A DNA stretch of 5,068 bases from Ignavibacteria bacterium UBA4661 (lineage in GTDB: Bacteria; Bacteroidota; Ignavibacteria; Kapaibacteriales; UBA4661). A model generated the notes under the pieces. That model was not told the origin of the DNA and did not search any database. It saw nothing but the letters and a program-made list of their open reading frames with translations. The stretch is taken from NCBI GenBank assembly GCA_002405405.1, contig DHLT01000294.1, positions 400 to 5,467 on the forward strand, written 5' to 3'. The position numbers and the translations under genes are program-made. Below are positions 1 through 5,068 of this stretch, piece after piece; positions within the stretch are counted from its first letter, which is position 1, and every line of letters starts with the position of its first letter.

Positions 1-1629
1 AGCACTCAGCGACGCAAAACCCTGGTGCCGACCTTGTGTGCTGTAGGAGGCTCCAACAGCAGGTTTAATTTTCCCGAAGTCATATCCCATCATTGCTCCC
101 CACAGTCGCCCTGTAACTCTTGTGTAGTCAAAAAGCGGACGGACAAAAATATTACCAAAACGAAAACCAAGTGCATCGGCAATGGGTGCTGAGCTCTGTC
201 GATCATTGCCATCGGGTTCGGGAGTGTTTTTTACAACACTATCCATACGCTGATAGGTCTTTTTCTCTTGTTCGGAAAGTTCTGCGAGTGCATTCTTTTC
301 CCAAAATTCAGGTTTAGTAGAGTCAGCCGCAGCAACTACTGTCATGTATCGGCTTGGCGCAAGTTCGGCGGTAGAGGTTTGATTCTTGACGCGTAGTCGA
401 GAACGCCGTCCGCGCCGAGAAGAGGAATCTGCCGCTTCAATATTTTGTGCTTGTGCGAGTGAATCATTAAACGACGTGATAGTCGGTGCAAAAATCGAAT
501 CGGGGATGTTATGGTTTACCCGCGTCTCACTGGCGGTTGCGATACCTTTGACGTCAATATCAATCTCCGCGAGCCATTTCATCGGCTGGAATTGCATTTT
601 TGCTTCTACTGTCTGGTAGGTTGGCAACCATGCGTCGCTGTTGGTATCTTCGCCGAATTGATCATATTTGATCACATAATGCAAATCGCGAAAAAACTTG
701 ATAGCAGTGCTTGCGGAGGGGCGAATATCAGCACCGACCAACATATACGTCTTGTCGGTAATTTGAATTGTACCTTCAAAACCCGGGTACAATGAAGAAC
801 TAGGGCGAATATCGAGAATATAGACTACGCGATCGCCAAGGGGTTTACGTTCACGAATTTTGTAGTCGTATGAGGACAAAGCATTGTCTGCAATCGGCGA
901 GGGGATTTTGGTGCTAAGCAGTTGAACATTTTCATCGTATAAATTTAACACTTGATCAAGTACCGTAATGTTGTCCGATGAACTCATATTCGCGGTTTGT
1001 CGACGTTGCTCGATAATGGTGTGCTTTGCATATGTTGGAGTGTTCCGCTCATACACACGTGAGAATGTTTCGATGATAAAGTCTTTTGTTCGCGCTTTGG
1101 TTGCATCGTCCATACCAACAATATTGAAATCATTGCTCATAACAACTTTTGAGTACAGCAACCGTTCACTGGTGTTGATGCGCTTTTGATTTGCCTTTTT
1201 TTGAGCAATAGCACGACGAATAACCTCTTCGGGTGAAATTTCTCCGAAAACTTGTGCTCCTTCCAAAAGAACAGCGGAAGGTTTAAGAGCAAAGGTTAAC
1301 ACAGGGTTTGTTGCAAGATCATCTGTGGAAAACGGTATGACAGTGCGTTCATACCCCAAAGATGTAACAACAGCTTGATATTTGCCACGTGGAAGAGCAA
1401 GACGCACTAACCCTTTGTTGGAAGCATACGCACCTCGTGTAGCGTCAATGCGTACCGCTGCTCCGGGAATAGGTTGTTTCGTTGATTTGTCAATAATGAG
1501 TGCTTGAACCAATACAGATTCTTGTGCGTAAAGCAAGGAACCCATGAAGACATGGATAAGTATAACACGCACAGAAAAAGCAATGCAGAGGCGTATGAGC
1601 AAAGACGGAGACATTGAAAGTTTGTCCAT
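1..1629 (-). CDS. DUF5686-like outer-membrane protein with CarboxypepD_reg-like domain (partial; C-terminus beyond left edge)
   Basis: An open frame of 543 codons runs off the left edge without a stop. Residues 7-35 form a signal peptide: a basic start, a hydrophobic core and probable cleavage after LLYA (A35). Residues 39-118 match a CarboxypepD_reg-like beta-sandwich (IDKSTKQPIPGAAVRI, then LPRGKYQAVVTSLGYE). SPEEVIRRAIAQKKAN at 132-147 and the segment around EFWEKNALAELSEQEKKTYQ (441-460) are typical of DUF5686 proteins. From about residue 497 (VRPLFDYTRVTG) alternating polar and hydrophobic residues suggest the start of a C-terminal beta-barrel, mostly outside the window. Family members are usually about 800 residues. 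The exact function is unknown; an outer-membrane location is inferred. In-frame ATGs lie at 1653, 1629 and 1614. I chose 1629 because a weak Bacteroidota-like promoter (TTTG at 1685-1688, 19 bp, TACTTTAT at 1665-1658) would start RNA near 1651. Start 1614 is equally plausible. No Shine-Dalgarno is visible. A Ser/Arg-rich stretch at 402-413 is unusual. Confidence 0.85.
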   Translation of the reverse strand, partial: MDKLSMSPSLLIRLCIAFSVRVILIHVFMGSLLYAQESVLVQALIIDKSTKQPIPGAAVRIDATRGAYASNKGLVRLALPRGKYQAVVTSLGYERTVIPFSTDDLATNPVLTFALKPSAVLLEGAQVFGEISPEEVIRRAIAQKKANQKRINTSERLLYSKVVMSNDFNIVGMDDATKARTKDFIIETFSRVYERNTPTYAKHTIIEQRRQTANMSSSDNITVLDQVLNLYDENVQLLSTKIPSPIADNALSSYDYKIRERKPLGDRVVYILDIRPSSSLYPGFEGTIQITDKTYMLVGADIRPSASTAIKFFRDLHYVIKYDQFGEDTNSDAWLPTYQTVEAKMQFQPMKWLAEIDIDVKGIATASETRVNHNIPDSIFAPTITSFNDSLAQAQNIEAADSSSRRGRRSRLRVKNQTSTAELAPSRYMTVVAAADSTKPEFWEKNALAELSEQEKKTYQRMDSVVKNTPEPDGNDRQSSAPIADALGFRFGNIFVRPLFDYTRVTGRLWGAMMGYDFGKIKPAVGASYSTQGRHQGFASLSA

Positions 1630-1680
1630 GCAAGCAAAGCGGCAAGTATTCATACAAATAAAGTATTGATGAGAGGATGA

Positions 1681-1694
1681 TCAGCAAATGCTGA
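1681..1694. repeat. Perfect 6-bp dyad TCAGCA-AA-TGCTGA in the divergent spacer
   Basis: Both arms match exactly around a 2-bp centre. The dyad lies midway between the divergent DUF5686-like gene and recO. A second smaller dyad, AAACA-T-TGTTT, follows at 1698-1708. It could be an operator for one or both genes, or chance. It overlaps the candidate -33 element of the leftward gene (1685-1688). No regulator can be named. Confidence 0.35.
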
Positions 1695-1708
1695 AAGAAA
1701 CATTGTTT

Positions 1709-1741
1709 TTTGGATGTACGGATATATGCAAATTATGTTTC
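1709..1741 (+). promoter_or_regulatory. Candidate Bacteroidota-type promoter for recO
   Basis: TTTG at 1709-1712 is followed after 21 bp by TATGTTTC at 1734-1741. This is one base away from the Bacteroidota consensus TTTG-N19-21-TAnnTTTG. Transcription would begin near 1748, only a few bases before the recO ATG. That would leave the Shine-Dalgarno at 1743-1747 largely outside the transcript. One of the two signals is therefore probably not used as drawn, which lowers confidence. Confidence 0.35.
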
Positions 1742-1742
1742 T

Positions 1743-1747
1743 AGGAG
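1743..1747 (+). promoter_or_regulatory. Shine-Dalgarno site for recO
   Basis: AGGAG sits 6 bases before the ATG at 1754. It is the only well-placed Shine-Dalgarno among the four genes here and fixes the recO start. Confidence 0.65.
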
Positions 1748-1753
1748 TGCAAT

Positions 1754-2551
1754 ATGATCGTTACAACACCGGCAATTATTGTTAAGTCGCGTAAATTTAA
1801 GGAGTCGAGCAAGCTCCTTACTGCCTATACTCGGGATTTCGGAAAATTATCGTTCGTTGCTAATGGTGCACGACGCATGAGCAAAAAAGGAGGAAGTCGA
1901 TTTGGTTCGGCATTAGATCCTTTGTCTTTGTGTACGCTGAGTTTTCAAAAAAAAGAAGGGCGTGATCTGCACACACTCATCAGTGCCGAAGCTATACATT
2001 CATCATTGGATTTGCAACAATCATACGATGTTCTTACTACGGGGTTTGCACTTGCAGAAAGTATTCTATCAACTCAGCTTGAAGAGCAAGTACTTCCCGA
2101 TATTTTTGATCGTGTCGTAGAGGCATTGAATGCACTCCATAGTTTGGTTGCAGCGCATGGTGAGCATGTTCGTCCTTCGCAGGCAGAAACTGTACTGATA
2201 CATTTTTACATCAAGTTAGCTGAAAGCATTGGCATCGCTCTCCATCCGTTTCGATGTCCGATAACACAAGAAGATATTCATCCACGTCAAGCCGAGCACT
2301 TTACGATGTCTTTGAGTGATGGTGCTCCTTTTCAACCACGTATTGCGGGTTATCATCAAGGATATCGTTTGGATACATATGCCCTTGAAGCACTACAAGA
2401 GTTATTTAGTATGGAGAGTACAAAAGTTTGTACTCGAAACTATGAAGCATTTGTTATTGGGCAATTACATGAGTTTTTGGGGCGGTATTTTGTTTATCAC
2501 TGTGAACGCCAGCTTACCCCGCGTACTGATGCGTTTATACGTGAAGCATAA
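1754..2551 (+). CDS. recO: DNA repair protein RecO
   Basis: RecO mediates RecF-pathway recombinational repair: it helps RecR load RecA onto SSB-coated single-stranded DNA and can anneal complementary strands. The 265-residue product has the usual family length. Residues 1-80 form the N-terminal OB-fold, recognisable by IIVKSRKFKESSKLLTAYTR, the basic GARRMSKKGGSRFGSALDPL (38-57) and KKEGRDLHTL (66-75). The rest is the helical RecO C-terminal domain. Many RecO proteins carry a four-cysteine zinc site in the segment corresponding to about 165-195. Here only C168 is present (FRCPITQEDI), so zinc binding is probably lost, as in some other lineages. The start is supported by AGGAG 6 bases upstream. 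The gene is divergent from the DUF5686-like gene and converges on the glycosyltransferase with 28 bp between stops. No partner repair gene is in view. Confidence 0.92.
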   Translation: MIVTTPAIIVKSRKFKESSKLLTAYTRDFGKLSFVANGARRMSKKGGSRFGSALDPLSLCTLSFQKKEGRDLHTLISAEAIHSSLDLQQSYDVLTTGFALAESILSTQLEEQVLPDIFDRVVEALNALHSLVAAHGEHVRPSQAETVLIHFYIKLAESIGIALHPFRCPITQEDIHPRQAEHFTMSLSDGAPFQPRIAGYHQGYRLDTYALEALQELFSMESTKVCTRNYEAFVIGQLHEFLGRYFVYHCERQLTPRTDAFIREA

Positions 2552-2579
2552 TCAGCAGCAATTGATGGAAAAAGACATG

Positions 2580-3794
2580 TTATCGTAATACGTCACTATA
2601 TAGCGACAGAAGACGTTCGATGGCACGATCTGCAGTATAATGAGTTTCAAATTCAGTACGAGCTTGTCTGCAAAAATTGTCGTAGCGTTCATGGTTCCAA
2701 AGAGTTGTTATGCGATCAGCAAATGACTGCGGTGATGAGTACTCGGCATGTAGCCCCGTTATACCATCGCGAACAATTTCTCGCATAGCACCAATGCCGG
2801 AAGCCACCACGGGTGTTCCAGCTGCAAATGCTTCAATCATACTTTTACCAAATGTTTCATATAACTGCGACGGATATACCAACATGCGTGCAGAGCGCAA
2901 TGCTGTATGTACGACGGATTGTGGTTGCGAGCCGAGGAATCGTACCGATGGCATATTGTAATCTTGTACAAATGCTTCGGCTTGCAGGCGGTCGGGTCCA
3001 TCGCCAATAATATGGAGTTCTGCATCGGTTGGTAGTGCTTGAGTTGTCTGGAGCATGTGCCATGCATGAAGAAGAATCATCACACCTTTTTCAGGTGAGA
3101 GACGACCAACAAAGAGGGCAATCGGTTTTTTGTTGTATTCGGCACCCGGATCGTGTTCGACGCAGTGAGGTTTAACGATAATACGATGGGCGGGAATTCC
3201 TCCGGCAAGGCATTTTGCTTTACCAAATTCGGTGAATACAACATAGCGACTGATATGTTTGCTCCATGTTCGCACAGCATGATGGAGAGCAGTCATGGCA
3301 ATGACTCCCGCTGAAGCAAGTCGACTGCCACGATAGCACGCATGGCGAATACCATCGAGCGGTATTGCTTTACCCATACAGTCTTCGCAGATCATACCAC
3401 TGCGAAAGAAGAGTGCATTCGCACAGAAGAGACGGTAATTATGCAAGGTTTGAATCGTAGGTACTCCAAGCCGCGAAGCCGTACGGTGAATTGCAGGCGA
3501 AATAAGTGGTAAGGTATTGTGGGCATGAAGAATGACGGAATGCCCCATAGCCTGCTCTTTACAGATGAGTCGTTCAATATCTTGGCATGCTGTGCGATTC
3601 CATAGGGTTTTGCTTGCCAGCGAAATGCGATCCATGTTTTCAGTGGCATCATTATGCACCGCATAGCGCACCACGCGAATACCATTCCGCTCTAAGAGTT
3701 CAGTTTCTGCTTCAAAAACGGTGTCTTCACCACCGCGTAATTGATAGTAATTGTGTGCAACAAGAATGGTCGTATTTTGTGGAAGTATAGACAT
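2580..3794 (-). CDS. GT4-family glycosyltransferase (GT-B fold)
   Basis: The 404-residue product is a cytoplasmic or membrane-associated retaining glycosyltransferase that should move a sugar from a nucleotide donor to a glycan or lipid-linked acceptor. Visible signatures are the N-terminal acceptor-side loop NYYQLRGGEDTVF (15-27), the linker-proximal FVGRLSPEKG (228-237), GDGP (264-267), and the donor-site E-x7-E pair E313/E321 in YETFGKSMIEAFAAGTPVVAS. It also has a cysteine set C124, C136, C139 and C153 inside the N-terminal domain (CEDC at 136-139, then HACYRGSRLAS). As I recall, this occurs in a subset of GT4 enzymes from polysaccharide clusters. Sugar and acceptor cannot be deduced. Exopolysaccharide, O-antigen or capsule synthesis is inferred from the family, but no other polysaccharide gene is next to it. 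The start at 3794 lacks a Shine-Dalgarno and has an A-rich leader. It is divergent from the HD gene across 168 bp. Confidence 0.9.
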   Translation of the reverse strand: MSILPQNTTILVAHNYYQLRGGEDTVFEAETELLERNGIRVVRYAVHNDATENMDRISLASKTLWNRTACQDIERLICKEQAMGHSVILHAHNTLPLISPAIHRTASRLGVPTIQTLHNYRLFCANALFFRSGMICEDCMGKAIPLDGIRHACYRGSRLASAGVIAMTALHHAVRTWSKHISRYVVFTEFGKAKCLAGGIPAHRIIVKPHCVEHDPGAEYNKKPIALFVGRLSPEKGVMILLHAWHMLQTTQALPTDAELHIIGDGPDRLQAEAFVQDYNMPSVRFLGSQPQSVVHTALRSARMLVYPSQLYETFGKSMIEAFAAGTPVVASGIGAMREIVRDGITGLHAEYSSPQSFADRITTLWNHERYDNFCRQARTEFETHYTADRAIERLLSLYSDVLR

Positions 3795-3927
3795 GTTTTT
3801 ATACGCGTCGGTAAAGAAACAATAAAAGTACGAAGAGAAATTTCAGTTATTTCAGCAAACGCACCGCATTAAATTAATCGCATTCCGTAAAGAATTGCCA
3901 AAGTTTCCTCGCTCGATAAACGGAGGC

Positions 3928-3966
3928 ATGATTTCATCCCATCATTTTCCCGTATTAACCCTATGA
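3928..3966 (+). other. Possible 12-codon upstream ORF overlapping the HD gene start
   Basis: ATG at 3928 opens a 12-codon frame (MISSHHFPVLTL) whose TGA at 3964-3966 overlaps the ATG of the HD gene at 3963 in an ATGA arrangement. A GGAGG lies at 3922-3926 but only one base before this ATG, too close for normal initiation. The HD gene has no Shine-Dalgarno of its own, so translational coupling is conceivable. It may well be chance. The rest of the 3795-3962 spacer holds a 9-bp-spaced direct repeat (ATTTCAG at 3840-3846 and 3849-3855) and nothing else I can support. Confidence 0.15.
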
Positions 3967-4619
3967 TAACCCACGAAGAATTTCAAGCTCAATGGCAAAC
4001 ACTGATTATTACTTTTCTCGAAGAAGAAATGCAGGGTGATTCTGCTCATGATATGGAGCATATTCATCGCGTTGTACGTAATGCACTTCACCTAGCAACA
4101 AGCGAAGAAAGCAATCTTGCTGTTGTACTCCCCGCGGCATGGCTCCATGACTGTATTACCGTGCCTAAAGACTCGCCACTTCGTAGTCAAGCATCGCGTA
4201 TGGCGGCAGATAAAGCAGTTCAATTTCTTGAGAAGATCCATTATCCCGCTGAGTACCTCCATGCAATTCGTCATGCAATCGAGGCGCACAGTTTTACAGC
4301 AAATATTGCACCTGAAACCCTCGAAGCTCGTGTTGTGCAAGACGCTGATCGCCTCGATGCTATCGGTGCGCTCGGAATTGCACGATGCTTGATGACCACC
4401 GGCATTATGCGGCGACCTTTATACTATCCACCGGAACCAATTCCTACTACGCGACAGCCCGATGACACAGTTTCGGGTATTGATCATTTTTTTACAAAAC
4501 TTTTTACGTTGCCTGAGACAATGACTACGCCAACCGCGCGCGCAATGGCGACGAAGCGAGTAGCCTTTATGCGAACATATCTTGAACAGCTTGAAAAGGA
4601 GATTGCAGGAATTGCCTAA
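3963..4619 (+). CDS. HD-domain phosphohydrolase, YedJ/YpgQ type
   Basis: The 218-residue soluble protein has the full metal-binding set of the HD superfamily: H33 in HDMEHIHRV (29-37), the doublet H62-D63 in AAWLHDC, H109 in EAHSF, and D127 in QDADRLDAIGALG (126-138). The order and spacing match the YedJ (E. coli) and YpgQ (B. subtilis) group, which run about 205-230 residues. YpgQ has been reported to hydrolyse nucleoside triphosphates to the monophosphate and pyrophosphate with a divalent metal. That activity is transferred here by family only; the natural substrate is uncertain. There is no signal peptide or membrane segment, so it is cytoplasmic. The gene appears monocistronic. It is divergent from the glycosyltransferase and followed by an AT-rich 7-bp hairpin (4637-4643 with 4648-4654) lacking a U-run. 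No Shine-Dalgarno precedes the chosen ATG. The start is supported because the conserved HD region begins about 29 residues in. Confidence 0.88.
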   Translation: MITHEEFQAQWQTLIITFLEEEMQGDSAHDMEHIHRVVRNALHLATSEESNLAVVLPAAWLHDCITVPKDSPLRSQASRMAADKAVQFLEKIHYPAEYLHAIRHAIEAHSFTANIAPETLEARVVQDADRLDAIGALGIARCLMTTGIMRRPLYYPPEPIPTTRQPDDTVSGIDHFFTKLFTLPETMTTPTARAMATKRVAFMRTYLEQLEKEIAGIA

Positions 4620-4672
4620 ATTTCTTTAAAAAACACTGTTGATAAAAATTAACAAATTTCACCTGAAACTTT

Positions 4673-4702
4673 TTGAACAAGCAGTCGTTAGTCGGCTATA
4701 TG
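4673..4702 (+). promoter_or_regulatory. Candidate sigma70-like promoter for a small RNA or leader
   Basis: TTGAAC at 4673-4678 and TATATG at 4697-4702 are separated by 18 bp, each matching four of six consensus positions. The predicted start, near 4708-4710, falls on the first base-pairing segment of the structured region downstream (CAGGAC, 4707-4712). It lies in the gap after the HD gene, so it would drive a transcript independent of that gene. Confidence 0.35.
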
Positions 4703-4773
4703 CACACAGGACAAATGCCATGTACGCACAACAACATGGTACAAAAAGGGGAGTCCTGAAACATACACGCTCC

Positions 4774-4791
4774 GAAACTTTCTAAAGTTTC
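4774..4791. repeat. Perfect inverted repeat GAAACTTT-CT-AAAGTTTC
   Basis: Two exact 8-bp arms flank a 2-bp centre. The left arm also occurs alone at 4665-4672, next to the -35 element of the candidate promoter. AAAGTTTCCT (4784-4793) recurs as an exact 10-mer at 3900-3909 in the spacer before the HD gene. It could be an RNA hairpin within the putative small RNA or a protein-binding site. Confidence 0.6.
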
Positions 4792-4795
4792 CTAT

Positions 4796-4840
4796 AAAAG
4801 TCCTGCAATCGGCTTCAATGCTTGTTTGTAGGACTTTTTT
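4796..4840 (+). terminator. Strong rho-independent terminator
   Basis: Positions 4796-4808 pair with 4826-4838 in a 13-bp stem that includes one G-U pair (4805/4829), around a 17-base loop. The descending arm runs into six Ts (4835-4840). The core AGTCCT/AGGACT is perfect. It would end the putative small RNA and any readthrough from the HD gene. On the opposite strand the stem is followed by only four Ts, so it may also work, less well, leftward. Confidence 0.75.
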
Positions 4841-5068
4841 AGTTTGCCTTTTTAGATGACCCAATGACAAACGAATGACAACTACCTACAAGTAGCTTGC
4901 ATTTTGTCCGTTTTGCCCTTGCTTTTTGGTCTGTGTTTTTGGTCTGTGCTTTAGGGTGGTATTTATTGGGCTTTGGTTGTTTTACGTTCGTTTTTTGGGT
5001 ATTCCCTGAAACGATACTTTCGGTGTGTGTTTTGCCATGCTTTGGATTGCACACAGCCCAAATACGAG
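4841..5068. other. G/T-rich region with no supported gene
   Basis: No frame here can be assigned with confidence. One plus-strand frame from 4879 stays open to the right edge and is very hydrophobic, but it has no ATG and its hydrophobicity follows from the T-rich strand. All three minus-strand frames are also open at the right edge, so the tail of a leftward gene cannot be excluded. Their stops are at about 4841, 4965 and 4983. A long-range inverted repeat pairs 4959-4963 plus 4967-4972 with 5055-5065 (11 bp with a 3-base bulge). TGTGTG at 5024-5029 pairs with CACACA at 5050-5055. Structured RNA is possible. Confidence 0.4.
4923..4948. repeat. 13-bp perfect tandem duplication
   Basis: TTTTTGGTCTGTG occurs twice back to back (4923-4935 and 4936-4948). 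The unit is not a multiple of three, so expansion or loss would shift any reading frame through it. This argues mildly against the region being coding and points to replication slippage. Confidence 0.9.

Larger units (their letters stand above)
4708..4840 (+). ncRNA. Putative structured small RNA or attenuator-type leader
   Basis: About 133 bases lie between the candidate promoter and a strong terminator, with no plausible reading frame. Complementary segments are CAGGAC (4707-4712) with GTCCTG (4753-4758). This helix encloses CCATGT (4718-4723) with ACATGG (4734-4739), which extends to 8 bp with one G-U pair. Next comes the perfect dyad at 4774-4791, then the terminator hairpin at 4796-4838. 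AGTCCTG occurs twice (4752-4758 and 4799-4805), so the first segment and the terminator's right arm can each pair with either copy. It does not resemble tmRNA, RNase P RNA, SRP RNA or 6S RNA as far as I can see. Whether it acts as a free small RNA or regulates something to the right is unknown. Confidence 0.35.

Noticed and set aside
511..795. Plus-strand frames of 60-94 codons across 120-1189
   Set aside because: They lie antisense to the continuous 543-codon DUF5686-like frame, which has a signal peptide and recognisable domains.
4637..4654. Hairpin TGTTGAT-AAAA-ATTAACA as terminator of the HD gene
   Set aside because: The stem is AT-rich with a G-U pair and is not followed by a T-run; the terminator at 4796-4840 is far stronger.
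4856..4893. Three consecutive tiny plus-strand ORFs (ATG at 4856, 4864, 4875), each overlapping the next
   Set aside because: They are 3, 4 and 6 codons long with no ribosome site; the pattern comes from repeated AATGAC and is most likely chance.
4923..4948. Possible CRISPR or iteron repeats
   Set aside because: There are only two copies, directly abutting with no spacers, and no cas or replication gene nearby.
4839..5054. Minus-strand 71-codon frame starting at GTG 5054, Lys/Thr/Asn-rich, ending beside the terminator
   Set aside because: Composition simply reflects the A/C-rich strand, there is no ribosome site or recognisable motif, the 13-bp tandem duplication lies inside it, and the other two minus frames are equally open at the edge.
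1..5068. tRNA or rRNA genes, insertion sequences, integrase sites, or a defence or secretion system
   Set aside because: I saw no cloverleaf, rRNA-like stretch, transposase motif, flanking target duplication or system-type gene set; the four genes are ordinary chromosomal families.

Overview
The window most likely comes from a member of the Bacteroidota/Chlorobiota/Ignavibacteriota/Kapabacteria lineage (FCB group). The main evidence is the left-edge gene, an outer-membrane protein with a CarboxypepD_reg-like domain followed by a DUF5686-type region, an architecture largely confined to that group. A moderate GC content and the weak or absent Shine-Dalgarno sites on three of the four genes fit this. 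The genus cannot be read from the sequence.

Layout. Positions 1-1629 (minus) hold the N-terminal 543 residues of the DUF5686-like protein, which continues past the left edge. It is divergent from recO (1754-2551, plus), across a 124-bp spacer with two small dyads and a candidate recO promoter. recO converges on a GT4 glycosyltransferase (2580-3794, minus) with only 28 bp between their stop codons. The glycosyltransferase is in turn divergent from an HD-domain phosphohydrolase of the YedJ/YpgQ type (3963-4619, plus). The remaining 449 bp (4620-5068) hold no convincing protein gene.

The four genes do not form one operon and do not look like one pathway: envelope protein, recombinational repair, cell-surface or exopolysaccharide glycosylation, and nucleotide hydrolysis. 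This reads as ordinary chromosomal backbone.

The part most worth a second look is 4670-4840. A sigma70-like promoter candidate is followed at the expected start distance by nested complementary segments, a perfect 8-bp dyad and a strong intrinsic terminator. A 7-mer repeated inside it (AGTCCTG at 4752-4758 and 4799-4805) allows mutually exclusive pairings, so the element could be a small RNA or an attenuator/riboswitch-like leader. Beyond it, 4890-5040 is strongly G/T-rich on the plus strand, with a 13-bp tandem duplication and a long-range inverted repeat. All RNA claims are inferred by eye from base pairing and have not been tested by folding or comparison.
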